Shown piece after piece: positions 24,486-33,839 of a DNA stretch of 64,000 nt. The notes under the pieces are model-generated. The model saw only the letters and a list, made by a program, of their open reading frames with translations, ran no database searches and was not told the DNA's origin. The position numbers and the translations under genes are program-made. Every line of letters begins with the position of its first letter. Positions within the stretch are counted from its first letter, which is position 1. This DNA comes from Aquabacterium sp. A7-Y (lineage in GTDB: Bacteria > Pseudomonadota > Gammaproteobacteria > Burkholderiales > Burkholderiaceae_C): positions 1 through 64,000 of the forward strand of contig NZ_JAPFBW010000022.1 of NCBI RefSeq assembly GCF_026153205.1, written 5' to 3'.

Positions 24486-25118
24486 TCAGGGCGACGGCGG
24501 GCGGGATGCCGCCGTCCCCAGCTGACGATCGTGCAGGCGTCGAAACAGCCCCAGTGCCGCGACCGCGCCGAGGAGCGCCAGGAACATGTCCGATTGGGTG
24601 TCCCAGGGATCGCCCTGGGTCCCCAGGAATTCGTCGGCCCCCTGGCCCAGCGCCAGCGCGGCGGCCGATTCGGCCAGCTCGTAGGTCGCACTGATGCTCA
24701 GCACGATGCAGACCACGAGGAAAGTCAGCATCGCGCGGCCGCGTACATGGTCGCCGCGGATCAGGATCTCGCGCGCGACGAGTGCCGGCACGAAACCTTG
24801 GAAGAAGTGGCCGATCTTGTCGTAGGGGTTGCGTTGCAGACCCAGCACCTCGGCGATCTGGAAGCCGAGCGGGACTCTCGCATAGGTGTAGGCCCCGCCG
24901 ACCATCAGCACCACGCCGTGCAGGAAGATGCACAGATACAGCAGCGTCGTGAGCGGGAAGCGGCGCTGCGTCGCCCAGAGGACAGGCAGCGCAATCACGA
25001 CCGGCAGCACTTCCAGCGCCCAGGTGAGGCGATCGTAGGGCTGGATGCCGGACGCCAGGAGCAGCGCCAGCAGCGCCAACGAAGCGAAAACCAGGGATCG
25101 GGTACTCGGTGTGTCCAT
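24486..25118 (-). CDS. DUF2238 (YjdF-like) inner-membrane protein
   Basis: A 210-residue integral membrane protein with about six hydrophobic helices, for example LVFASLALLALLLASG, VLPVVIALPVLWA, LLYLCIFLHGVVLMVGGAYTYA and MLTFLVVCIVLSISATYELAE. The family signature NPYDKIGHFFQGFVPAL and the acidic pair in TYELAESAAALALGQGADEFLGTQGDPWDTQSDM are typical of DUF2238. No function is established. The ATG at 25118 fits the family; an in-frame ATG at 25187 would add a Pro-rich tail. It lies on the same strand as, and downstream of, the XRE-type regulator at 25207. Confidence 0.8.
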   Translation of the reverse strand: MDTPSTRSLVFASLALLALLLASGIQPYDRLTWALEVLPVVIALPVLWATQRRFPLTTLLYLCIFLHGVVLMVGGAYTYARVPLGFQIAEVLGLQRNPYDKIGHFFQGFVPALVAREILIRGDHVRGRAMLTFLVVCIVLSISATYELAESAAALALGQGADEFLGTQGDPWDTQSDMFLALLGAVAALGLFRRLHDRQLGTAASRPPSP

Positions 25119-25206
25119 GTCTGAGCTGCTTGGCCGTGTTTGAATCTCTGTCCATGCCGCCGGCGCCTTGCCGGGTGGCGGCAGCATACCCGTGCTGGTG
25201 CCCGCT

Positions 25207-25953
25207 TCACGCCGCCCCGTTGTTGCGCTTGAGGTCCCGGAAGGCCGCGAACAGCCAGGAGCGCATGCCGATCACCAGGGTGTAGGGCGCCCGCTGCGAG
25301 GCCGGCAGCTTCTGGTCGGCCAGGTGCTGCTGCGCGAAGTCCTGGGCGACGCGCTGCAGCCTCTCGTTGAAGAGGTTGGCCAGGCTCTTGCCGATCGAGC
25401 CGTGCACCAGTGTCAGCATCTCGCCTTCGCCGTCGAAGCCGCCGCTGTAGTAGTCGTCCACCACTTCGGCACGGAAGTACTGCATCACCGGCCCGTGCGG
25501 TCGCCAGCGGAATCCCTTGGCGACCTTGAGCCGGTAGCGGTTCATGGGCTTGAGCTCGATGATGCCGAGGCGGTCGAGCTGGGTCAGGTACTTCACCACG
25601 TCGGCCTCGCTGAGCGTGTAGGTCGACAGCATCTGCTCGAAGGTCCACTGGCTCAGGCAGCAGATCGCCACCAGCAGCAGGCGCCGGTCGGCGATCACGG
25701 CCTTCTCCTGCTCCACGCTCAATTCGCGCCGCAGCGGCTGGGCGTCGGCGACACGACGCGCCAGGTCGGCGAAGTCCAGCTTCAGCACCCGGCAGATCTC
25801 GTCGATGCGCGACAGCGGCATGTCGCCCTTGGCGAACACACGCTTGACGCTGGACTCGGCCATGCCCAGCTGTGTCGCCAGCTCGGCATAGGTGATGCCG
25901 GCGGCCTTCAGCTCGGCCTTCAAGGCGGTGACGAGGTCCAGGGTGGTACTCAT
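25207..25953 (-). CDS. XRE-type helix-turn-helix regulator with a long C-terminal domain
   Basis: A 248-residue cytoplasmic protein. Residues about 8-65 are a Cro/CI-type HTH (LKAAGITYAELATQLGMAESSVKRVFAKG, then RIDEICRVLKLDFADLAR). The remaining 180 residues include a winged-helix-like segment (LSEADVVKYLTQLDRLGIIELKPMNRYRLKVAKGFRW) and a helical C-terminus with LVIGMRSWLFAAFRDLKR. The ATG at 25953 has AGGAG eleven bases upstream. The same frame stays open far upstream (to 27108), but that part overlaps coding sequence of the opposite strand and is not translated. It is divergent from the yiaA-like operon at 26095, which it may control (inference). Confidence 0.8.
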   Translation of the reverse strand: MSTTLDLVTALKAELKAAGITYAELATQLGMAESSVKRVFAKGDMPLSRIDEICRVLKLDFADLARRVADAQPLRRELSVEQEKAVIADRRLLLVAICCLSQWTFEQMLSTYTLSEADVVKYLTQLDRLGIIELKPMNRYRLKVAKGFRWRPHGPVMQYFRAEVVDDYYSGGFDGEGEMLTLVHGSIGKSLANLFNERLQRVAQDFAQQHLADQKLPASQRAPYTLVIGMRSWLFAAFRDLKRNNGAA

Positions 25954-26094
25954 GATGTGGGGGTCTCCTCTCCCAGGTGAAGTATCTCCTGAAGATACCA
26001 GAGGTCGCGTGGAAGGCAACAGCGTATCGTTTCCTTGCCGGCCGGGCGGCGGCTCGGCACGATGCGCAGCATGTTCAACAGCCCTGAGGCTTGC

Positions 26095-26559
26095 ATGCGT
26101 ACCCACCCTGCCATCCGTCGCGATACCTCCGCCTGGAAGGCACAAGTCTGGATCTCCTTCGGCACTGCGGTCACGCTGTGCGCCACCGGCCTCGCCTGGC
26201 TGCCGGGCGAGGACATCCACCGCGCATTCATGGTGATGGGCTACGTGTTCTGTCTCTCCTCGGCCTTCGCGCTGGCGAAGTTCGTGCGCGACAACGAAAT
26301 CCGCAAGACCGACACCCCGATGTGGAAGCTGGTGGTCTGGGGCGGCTTCGGCGTGTCGATGGCGCTGACCGCCTGGGGCCTGTGGCGCATGGGCATCAAC
26401 CCGACCTACAAGGCCTACCTGGGCGTGAGCTGGCTGTTCCTGATCTCCAGCGTCTTCACGCTCGCCAAGACCCTGCGCGACGCCCACGAGGCCGACCTGG
26501 CCCAGGCCCGCATGGAAGGCGCTGCGCTGCGCCCGGCCTCCACCCAGGACGCCGCCTGA
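26095..26559 (+). CDS. yiaA: YiaA/YiaB family inner-membrane protein
   Basis: A 154-residue membrane protein with two repeats of the YiaA/B pattern: AWKAQVWISFGTAVTL...GYVFCLSSAFALAKFVRDN (about residues 12-65) and WKLVVWGGFGVSMALT...GVSWLFLISSVFTLAKTLRD (about 75-125), giving four membrane helices. The ATG at 26095 is preferred over upstream ATGs at 26062 and 26071 because GAGG lies six bases upstream. Function in E. coli is unknown. Here it opens a run of five tightly packed genes (26095-28695) that encode small membrane or secreted proteins. Confidence 0.82.
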   Translation: MRTHPAIRRDTSAWKAQVWISFGTAVTLCATGLAWLPGEDIHRAFMVMGYVFCLSSAFALAKFVRDNEIRKTDTPMWKLVVWGGFGVSMALTAWGLWRMGINPTYKAYLGVSWLFLISSVFTLAKTLRDAHEADLAQARMEGAALRPASTQDAA

Positions 26560-26613
26560 TCGACCCCGCCGGCCCGTCGGCCGGCGCCACCGTCCCTTCC
26601 TGAGGAGCCATCC

Positions 26614-27048
26614 ATGAGCTTCCGTCTTGTCCTGCCAGCCGCGCTCGCGGCTCCGGTGCTGGCCCTGGCCTGCCTCGGCCTGCCCGGGTCCGCGCTTGCC
26701 CACCCCACCCATGTCTCCGAAGCGAGCGCCTTGTCGGCCCTGCCGCTGGCCGTCTCGGTGGCGGCGCCCGTCGGCCTGCTGTCCGGCGGCGTGGTCCTGA
26801 GCGTGGTGGCTGTCGAGGCCTCGGTCGACGGCACCGTCTGGGTGCTGGAGCGTGCCTCCGACGGCGCCCGGGCCAGCCTGCGTTTTGCCGGCCAGGCGGC
26901 CGGCGCCGTGCTGCTGTCGGCCGGCACCGCGGTGACGGTGGTCGCACTGGGCGCCGGCTGGGTGCTGTCGGCCGCCGGCGAGGCCATCGCCTTCATCCCC
27001 AATGAGCTGGGCGCGGCCCTGCTCTACAACGAGCGCCTGACGCGATGA
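26614..27048 (+). CDS. STM0539-like small membrane/secreted protein
   Basis: A 144-residue protein with a signal peptide cleaved after ALA (about residue 29) and a mature part of alternating hydrophobic stretches (LAVSVAAPVGLLSGGVVLSVVAVEA and AGAVLLSAGTAVTVVALGAGWVLSAAGEA) ending AIAFIPNELGAALLYNERL. The phrases VWVLERASDGA and FIPNELG match my recollection of the STM0539 family of enterobacteria, function unknown. GAGGAG precedes the ATG. Its stop overlaps the start of the DUF2145 gene by ATGA, so the two are coupled. Confidence 0.6.
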   Translation: MSFRLVLPAALAAPVLALACLGLPGSALAHPTHVSEASALSALPLAVSVAAPVGLLSGGVVLSVVAVEASVDGTVWVLERASDGARASLRFAGQAAGAVLLSAGTAVTVVALGAGWVLSAAGEAIAFIPNELGAALLYNERLTR

Positions 27049-27866
27049 GCGCCATGGCCTATCCCCACGCGCGTCGGCAGCTGCGTGCGCTGCCGGCCCT
27101 GGCCGCATTGATCGCGGGGCTCCTGCTGGCAGGCCCTGCGCAGGCCGGCCGCTCCTGCGAGCACAAGCCGATGGCCACCCAGACCCTGGTGCGCGGCATC
27201 GAACTGGCGCAGCGCACCACCCGTTTCCTCGACGCGTCAGGCGAGCAGGTGGTGGTGATCGCCCGCGTCGGCCAGGACCTGCGCCGCCATGGCCTGCACT
27301 ATTCGCACCTCGGTTATGCCTTGCGCGAGACGCCCGGCGGGCCCTGGCGTGTGGTGCACAAGCTCAACCAGTGCGGCACCGACCGCGCGGCGCTCTACCG
27401 CCAGGGGCTGGGCCAGTTTTTCCTCGACGACCTGTTTGCCTTCGAGGCCGGCATCGTGCGCCTGAGCCCCGAGCTGCAGGCGGCGCTGCTGCCGGTGCTG
27501 CGCGATCCCCAGCGGGCGGCGCGGCTGCACACGCCCGCCTACAACATGCTGGCCTACCCGTGGGCGCAGCGCTACCAGCAGTCCAACCAGTGGGCCGTCG
27601 AGACGCTGGCGATGGCGGCCGACCCCGGCGCGCGCACCCGCGAGCGTGCCCAGGCCTGGCTGCGCCTGAAGGACTACGAGCCGAGCGAGCTGCGCATCGG
27701 CACGCTGACTCGCCTGGGCGGGCGCATCAGCGCGGCCAACATCGCCTTCGACGACCATCCCAATGGCCAGCGCTACGCCGGGCGCATCCACACCGTCACG
27801 GTGGACTCGGTGTTTGCCTGGCTGGAGCGCAGCGGGCTGGGCGGGCGGGTGGAGGTGGTGCGATGA
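27045..27866 (+). CDS. DUF2145 domain-containing exported protein
   Basis: A 273-residue exported protein with signal peptide (ALPALAALIAGLLLAGPAQA, cleavage near residue 34) and the DUF2145 pattern: GIELAQRTTRFLDASGEQVVVIARVGQDL, HLGYALRE...WRVVHKLNQCG, TPAYNMLAYPWAQRYQQSNQWAVET and RIHTVTVDSVFAWLER. The YSHLGY/NQW...ET arrangement suggests a papain-like (NlpC/P60-like) fold, which is inference. Both ends overlap neighbours by ATGA: the STM0539-like gene upstream and the repeat-bearing ORF downstream at 27863. Confidence 0.82.
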   Translation: MSAMAYPHARRQLRALPALAALIAGLLLAGPAQAGRSCEHKPMATQTLVRGIELAQRTTRFLDASGEQVVVIARVGQDLRRHGLHYSHLGYALRETPGGPWRVVHKLNQCGTDRAALYRQGLGQFFLDDLFAFEAGIVRLSPELQAALLPVLRDPQRAARLHTPAYNMLAYPWAQRYQQSNQWAVETLAMAADPGARTRERAQAWLRLKDYEPSELRIGTLTRLGGRISAANIAFDDHPNGQRYAGRIHTVTVDSVFAWLERSGLGGRVEVVR

Positions 27867-28081
27867 GCCGCCGGCCGACATACCTGTTGGACGAGGGGTC
27901 GTCACCAAGGGCCGAGCGCCGGGCCGCTCCCAAGCCGGCCCGCGTCCCCTCGGGGGACCGGCCGATGTACTCATCGGACGAGGGGTCGTCACCAAGGGCC
28001 GAGCGCCGGGCCGCTCCCAAGCCGGCCCGCGTCCCCTCGGGGGACCGGCCGATGTACTCATCGGACGAGGGGTCGTCATGA
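27863..28081 (+). CDS. 72-residue ORF made of a 29-residue tandem repeat, coupled on both sides
   Basis: An open frame from ATG 27863 to TGA 28079-28081. The start overlaps the stop of the DUF2145 gene (ATGA) and the stop overlaps the start of the next membrane-protein gene (ATGA 28078-28081). The product is a hydrophilic, Arg/Pro/Ser-rich peptide of two identical 29-residue units beginning DEGSSPRAERRAAPKPAR plus partial copies at each end. The underlying DNA is a perfect 87-bp tandem repeat that looks like an intergenic dispersed repeat of Burkholderiales. Translation may therefore serve only to carry ribosomes from one gene to the next. No known domain. Whether the peptide is functional is open. 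Confidence 0.45.
   Translation: MSRRPTYLLDEGSSPRAERRAAPKPARVPSGDRPMYSSDEGSSPRAERRAAPKPARVPSGDRPMYSSDEGSS
27889..28078 (+). repeat. 87-bp tandem direct repeat, about 2.2 perfect copies
   Basis: Copy 1 is 27889-27975, copy 2 is 27976-28062, and the first 16 bases of a third copy are 28063-28078. Copies 1 and 2 are identical. A degenerate piece of the unit (CCGGCCGACATAC against CCGGCCGATGTAC) precedes copy 1 at about 27871. The period is 87 = 3 x 29, so duplication keeps the reading frame. The unit is GC-rich with internal palindromic words such as CCCTCGGGGG. It lies exactly between two coding regions. Identity of the copies implies a recent duplication or gene conversion. Confidence 0.92.
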
Positions 28082-28695
28082 CGGTTCGCTCACTGGCTTG
28101 GGCCTGGGCGGCCTGGACGCTCGTCACCGCGCTCGCGGGGGCTTATTACGCCGCCGGCCGATTGGCCTCCCGGCCCGTGTCGGTGCCGCTGCTGCTGACG
28201 CCGGGCCAGGTCGTCCAGGCCGAGGTCGGCAGCGTGCTCGGCCACCATCTCGTGATGGGGCTGCAGTCCGAGCGTGTGCCTCGCCACCTGGACTTGCAGC
28301 CGGTCGCAGGCGGCGCCCCGAGCGTGCCCGGCGACGGCCGCACGCACAGGCTGCAGAGCCCGGCTGCCGCGGTGCAAGTCGAGGTGTCGGTGCAGTCGCG
28401 CCGTCGCGCCGAGCCGGTGCCAGGGCCCACTCCGAATGTGCCGGCCGGCCGCAGCAGCGTGACGCTGAAGGTGACCGAGGTCGCGCCCGGACTGCGCGGC
28501 GAGACGGTGCGCTTGCTGGTCCAGGCGCCCGTGACCTTCAAGACCACCCAGGCCGGCTACCACTGGCTGTGGTTTTATTGGCTGGCACTGCCGGTATTTG
28601 TACTGAGCCAGTATGTCTGGGCCCTGGTGCTGGTGGTTAAATCCCAGCGACGTCGGACAGCCGCTGCCGTGCCGCTCTCGCAAGCCTATTCCTGA
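28078..28695 (+). CDS. hypothetical membrane protein with two terminal helices
   Basis: A 205-residue protein of no recognised family. It has an N-terminal helix (SLAWAWAAWTLVTALAGAYYAA, about residues 4-25), an extracytoplasmic beta-rich region of about 135 residues with VTLKVTEVAPGLRGETVRLLV, and a C-terminal helix (WLWFYWLALPVFVLSQYVWALVLVV, about 163-187) followed by KSQRRR. The ATG overlaps the stop of the repeat-bearing ORF. It is the last gene of the yiaA-like operon. A periplasmic domain tethered at both ends suggests a structural or sensing role in the envelope; this is inference. Confidence 0.65.
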   Translation: MTVRSLAWAWAAWTLVTALAGAYYAAGRLASRPVSVPLLLTPGQVVQAEVGSVLGHHLVMGLQSERVPRHLDLQPVAGGAPSVPGDGRTHRLQSPAAAVQVEVSVQSRRRAEPVPGPTPNVPAGRSSVTLKVTEVAPGLRGETVRLLVQAPVTFKTTQAGYHWLWFYWLALPVFVLSQYVWALVLVVKSQRRRTAAAVPLSQAYS

Positions 28696-28719
28696 GCCGC
28701 CGGCCGCACCTCATCACCT

Positions 28720-30609
28720 ATGCAGCAAGAACAACACACCAGCCAGTTCGCCCTGTTGAAGCAAGGCCGCTTCGCACCGTTTTTCTGGACCCAGTTCCTG
28801 GGCGCGGGCAACGACAACCTGTTCAAGTTCGCTTTCACGGTGCTGGTCACCTACCAGCTGCAGGTGGCCTGGCTGCCGCCGGCGCTCGCGGGCCTGGCGA
28901 TCGGTGCGCTGTTCATCCTGCCCTTCCTGCTGTTTTCCGCCACCAGCGGGCAGCTGGCCGACAAGTACGACAAGGCGGTGCTGATCCGCTTCGTCAAGTC
29001 GCTGGAGATCGCCATCATGGCGGTGGCCGGCTGGGGTTTCATGACCCAGCAGGTGGCGCTGCTGCTGGCCTGCGTGTTCCTGATGGGGCTGCACTCGACG
29101 CTGTTCGGCCCGGTCAAGTACGCCTACCTGCCGCAGCACCTCGACGAGCGTGAACTGACCGGCGGCAACGGCATGGTCGAGATGGGGACCTTCGTCGCCA
29201 TCCTGCTCGGCAACGTCGCCGGCGGCCTGCTCATCGCGGTGCCGGGCTCGGGCAGCACCTATGTCGCATGGGCCTGTTTCGGCCTCGCGGTGCTGGGCCG
29301 GGTCACGGCCCAGCGCGTGCCGGTCTCGCCCGCCACCGACCCGCAGCTGAAGATCAACTGGAACCCGGTCACCGAGACCTGGCGCAACCTGAAGCTCGCC
29401 GGCGACAACGTCGCCGTGTTCCGCTCCATCCTGGGGATCTCCTGGATGTGGTTTTTCGGCGCCGTTTTCCTGTCGCAGTTCCCGGCCTTCGCCAAGGACG
29501 TGCTGCACGGCAACGAGCAGGTGGCCTCGCTGCTGCTGGTGGTGTTCTCGATCGGTATCGGTGTCGGCTCGCTGCTGTGCGAGACGCTGTCGCGGCGCCA
29601 TGTCGAGATCGGCCTGGTCCCGGTGGGCGCCTTGGGCATGAGCGTGTTCGCGATCGACCTCTACTTCGCTTCGCGCGGCCTCCCGGCAGGCGCCAGCCAC
29701 GACCTGGCGAGCTTCGTGGCGCAGCCTGGCCACTGGCGCGTGATGGCCGACCTGCTGCTGCTGAGCCTGAGCGCCGGGCTCTACAGCGTGCCGATGTATG
29801 CGCTGATCCAGCTGCGCGCCCAGCCCAGCCACCGGGCCCGCATCATCGCGGCCAACAACATCCTCAATGCGTTGTTCATGATCGCCAGCGCCGTGATGGC
29901 CGGCGGCCTGCTCGAGGCCGGCTTCACGATCCCCCAGGTGTTCCTCGTCACCGGGCTGCTCAACGCGGTGGTGGGCTTCTACATCTTCATGCTGGTGCCC
30001 GAGTACCTGCTGCGTTTCGTGGCCTTCCTGCTGTCGCGCTGCATCTACCGCTTCAAGGTGCGCGGCGACGAGCACATCCCGGCCCACGGCGCCGCCATCG
30101 TCGCGGCCAACCACGTGAGCTTCGTCGACGCCATCCTGCTGATGGCGGCCAGCCCCCGGCCCATCGTCTTCATCATGGACCACCGCATCTTCCGCATCCC
30201 GGTGTTGGGCTGGCTGTTCAAGCTGGCGCGCGCGATCCCGATCGCGCCGCAGAAGGAAGACCCGGCCACCTACGAGCAGGCCTTCGCCCGCGCCGCCGAG
30301 GTGCTGCGTGAAGGCGACCTGCTGGGCATCTTCCCCGAGGGCGCGATCACGCGCGACGGCGAACTGCAGGCCTTCAAGGGCGGCATCATGAAGATCTTGG
30401 AGGAGCAGCCGGTGCCGGTGGTGCCGGTGGCGCTGCAAAACCTCTGGGGCTCCTATTTCTCGCGCGTGGAGCAGGGCCAGGCGATGGTGCGGCCGTTCCG
30501 GCGCGGCCTGTTCAGCCGGGTCGGCCTGGTGGCGGGGCCGGCGCTGCCACCGCAGCAGGTGAGCCCCGAGAGCCTGCGCGAGCAGGTGGGCCGCCTGCTC
30601 GCGAGCTGA
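28720..30609 (+). CDS. LplT-type MFS lysophospholipid transporter fused to a PlsC acyltransferase
   Basis: A 629-residue membrane protein. Residues about 1-430 form a major facilitator domain starting FAPFFWTQFLGAGNDNLFKFAFTVLVTYQ, the LplT signature. Residues about 440-625 are a 1-acylglycerol-phosphate acyltransferase domain with the catalytic NHVSFVD (464-470, NHx4D) and FPEG (538-541). In E. coli LplT is a separate protein beside Aas; here flipping and re-acylation of lysophospholipids are joined in one chain, but the acyl-ACP synthetase part of Aas is absent. It begins 24 bp after the membrane-protein gene upstream, so may be co-transcribed. A role in membrane phospholipid repair is the best call. 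Confidence 0.88.
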   Translation: MQQEQHTSQFALLKQGRFAPFFWTQFLGAGNDNLFKFAFTVLVTYQLQVAWLPPALAGLAIGALFILPFLLFSATSGQLADKYDKAVLIRFVKSLEIAIMAVAGWGFMTQQVALLLACVFLMGLHSTLFGPVKYAYLPQHLDERELTGGNGMVEMGTFVAILLGNVAGGLLIAVPGSGSTYVAWACFGLAVLGRVTAQRVPVSPATDPQLKINWNPVTETWRNLKLAGDNVAVFRSILGISWMWFFGAVFLSQFPAFAKDVLHGNEQVASLLLVVFSIGIGVGSLLCETLSRRHVEIGLVPVGALGMSVFAIDLYFASRGLPAGASHDLASFVAQPGHWRVMADLLLLSLSAGLYSVPMYALIQLRAQPSHRARIIAANNILNALFMIASAVMAGGLLEAGFTIPQVFLVTGLLNAVVGFYIFMLVPEYLLRFVAFLLSRCIYRFKVRGDEHIPAHGAAIVAANHVSFVDAILLMAASPRPIVFIMDHRIFRIPVLGWLFKLARAIPIAPQKEDPATYEQAFARAAEVLREGDLLGIFPEGAITRDGELQAFKGGIMKILEEQPVPVVPVALQNLWGSYFSRVEQGQAMVRPFRRGLFSRVGLVAGPALPPQQVSPESLREQVGRLLAS

Positions 30610-30882
30610 GACGCCCGGCGCGGCAGCCGGCCTGCGGGGTCGCGCGCCGCTTTCTTGCCGCCCTCCAGGCGCGCCCCCTTCCAGGCTGCCCCGTCGCTGT
30701 CGAGGGCGACCGCCTGCCGGCGTGGGCCGGCGCTGGAAGCACCCTGCCGGCGCCGATGGCGCCGCGTTTCATTGCAGCTGTGCAGCGCTTGCGACACCAC
30801 TGATACGAATTGTCAGCTTCGTCAGCGCCAAGCTGGGGCATTCTTCCGCCCATTTACATCGAAGATGTCAGGGGCTCTTTTC

Positions 30883-31557
30883 ATGCCGTTCCAGTTGTCC
30901 CGCGCCGCGCTCGCGCGGATCGTGCCCTTCGCCTTGTTCATGATCCTGCTGGTGGTCCGCGGTGCCGTGCCCGAGGACTCGGGCCTGGACGGCCGCTGGA
31001 TCTACGGCGTCTGCGTGGTCGCCGTGGCGGCCGTTCTCGTGGGGTTCCGGCGCGAATACGTGGAACTGGCTCGCGCCACGGCGCCCCGCCTCGGCGAGTG
31101 GGTGCTCGCCATTGGCGTGGGGCTGGCGGTGTTCGGGCTGTGGATCCACATGGACCTGCCCTGGATGGTGGTGGGCGAGCCGACCGCCTCGTTCACGCCG
31201 GTCGATGCGGAGGGCCGGCTCGACTGGCCGCTGATCGTGGTGCGCTGGATCGGCGCGGCCCTGCTGGTGCCGGTGATGGAGGAGCTGTTCTGGCGCTCCT
31301 TCCTGATGCGCTGGCTGGAGCAGCCGCAGTTCGAAGGCGTCGATCCCCGGCGCGTCGGGCTCAAGGCGATCGCCCTGTCCACCGGCGTCTTCGCGCTGGC
31401 CCACACCCTGTGGCTGGCCGCCATCGTGGCCGGCCTCGCCTATGCCTGGCTGTACCGCCACACCGGCAAGCTGTGGGTGCCGGTGATCTCGCATGCCGTC
31501 ACCAACGGCGTGCTGGGGGTGTGGGTGGTGACGACCGGCGAGTGGGCCTTCTGGTGA
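30883..31557 (+). CDS. CPBP (CAAX protease-like) membrane protein of the exosortase-associated type
   Basis: A 224-residue integral membrane protein with the Abi/CPBP motifs: EELFWR (Glu133, Glu134, Arg138), FALAHTLW with His174 and SHAVTN with His204 and Asn208. The N-terminal part (LARIVPFALFMILLVVRG...DGRWIYGVCVVAVAAVLVGF) resembles the CAAX-protease-related proteins that accompany exosortase/PEP-CTERM systems (TIGR03008-like, from memory). The start at 30883 has AGGGG eight bases upstream; ATG 30865 is an alternative. No exosortase gene is in the window, but three genes with PEP-CTERM signals are, so a part in processing or anchoring of those proteins is plausible. Confidence 0.75.
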   Translation: MPFQLSRAALARIVPFALFMILLVVRGAVPEDSGLDGRWIYGVCVVAVAAVLVGFRREYVELARATAPRLGEWVLAIGVGLAVFGLWIHMDLPWMVVGEPTASFTPVDAEGRLDWPLIVVRWIGAALLVPVMEELFWRSFLMRWLEQPQFEGVDPRRVGLKAIALSTGVFALAHTLWLAAIVAGLAYAWLYRHTGKLWVPVISHAVTNGVLGVWVVTTGEWAFW

Positions 31558-31670
31558 GCCGGCGGCGAGCCACCCGTCTTCGCGCAGCGGCTTGAGCCGC
31601 CCCGCTGTCCCGCAGGCGCTACAGTTCACCCTTGGCGCGGCGCCGCCGCGCACCGAACCAGGCTCCCACC

Positions 31671-32513
31671 ATGCTCGCCTACCGACATGCATTCCACGCG
31701 GGCAACCATGCCGACGTCCTCAAGCACCTCGTGATGGTGCAGGTGCTGCGCTACCTGGGCGAGAAGGAAAAGCCGTACTGGCTGATCGACACCCACGCCG
31801 GTGCCGGCGCCTACAAGCTGCAGGGCCGTTATGCGCAGCAGAACGCCGAGTTCGAGAACGGCATCGGCCGGCTGTGGGAGCGCGACGACCTGCCCGAGGC
31901 GGTGGCCGACTACGTCGCGCTGGTGCGCGAGCACAACGCCAGCGGCGCGCTCAAGCACTATCCCGGCTCACCCGCGCTGGCGCTGCAGCTGCTGCGCCCG
32001 CAGGACCGGCTGCGCCTGTGGGAGCTGCATCCCACCGACCTCAAGCTGCTGGCCCAGCACTTCGGCAGCCAGCCGCACACCGAGGTCCACCACGGCGACG
32101 GCTTCAGCGGCCTGAAGTCGCAGCTGCCGCCGCCTTCGCGGCGCGGCGCGGTGCTGATCGATCCGCCCTACGAGATGAAGGCCGACTACGGCCTGGTGGT
32201 CAACACCGTGCGCGACGCGCTGAAACGCTTCGCCGAGGGTGTGATCATGGTGTGGTACCCGCACCTTCCGCGGCTGGAATCGCAGCAACTGCCGCAGCGC
32301 CTCAAGTCGGTCGCGCCCAAGGGCTGGCTGCATGTGCGCATGACGGTGCAGCAGCCCGATGCCCAGGGCTATGGGCTGCTGGGCAGCGGCATGTTCGTGA
32401 TCAACCCGCCGTGGGTGCTGCACGACCGGCTGCGCGACCTGCTGCCGTGGCTGACGGAGGCGCTGGCGCAGTACGACGGCGCCAACTACCTGCTGGAGCA
32501 AATGGCGGCCTGA
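31671..32513 (+). CDS. rlmJ: 23S rRNA (adenine(2030)-N(6))-methyltransferase
   Basis: A 280-residue SAM-dependent methyltransferase matching RlmJ over its length: the start MLAYRHAFHAGNHADVLKH, IDTHAGAGAY (SAM motif), GSPALALQLLRPQDRL, the catalytic DPPYEMKADY near residue 164, MVWYPHLPR and GSGMFVINPPW. It methylates N6 of A2030 in 23S rRNA. The start at 31671 is taken because the family begins with MLxYRHAFHAGN; an in-frame ATG at 31632 would add an Arg-rich extension. Convergent with tgt, with 18 bp between the stops. Confidence 0.95.
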   Translation: MLAYRHAFHAGNHADVLKHLVMVQVLRYLGEKEKPYWLIDTHAGAGAYKLQGRYAQQNAEFENGIGRLWERDDLPEAVADYVALVREHNASGALKHYPGSPALALQLLRPQDRLRLWELHPTDLKLLAQHFGSQPHTEVHHGDGFSGLKSQLPPPSRRGAVLIDPPYEMKADYGLVVNTVRDALKRFAEGVIMVWYPHLPRLESQQLPQRLKSVAPKGWLHVRMTVQQPDAQGYGLLGSGMFVINPPWVLHDRLRDLLPWLTEALAQYDGANYLLEQMAA

Positions 32514-32531
32514 GGGTCGCCCTGCGAAGAG

Positions 32532-33778
<1,247 letters not shown>

Positions 33779-33839
33779 ACCGGGCGCTGTCTTGTCGAAA
33801 AATTGATGAAGACCGCGCGAAGCGGAGCAGGGAGATACC

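Noticed and set aside
25954-27108. Upstream extension of the XRE-type regulator frame to 633 residues
   Set aside because: The extra part is antisense to the yiaA-like and STM0539-like genes; the HTH domain with a ribosome binding site starts at 25953.
30833-30849. Sigma-54-like GGGGCATTCTTCCGC before the CPBP gene
   Set aside because: Only the GG/GC positions fit; the -24 and -12 hexamers each have two or more mismatches, unlike the perfect site at 41545.
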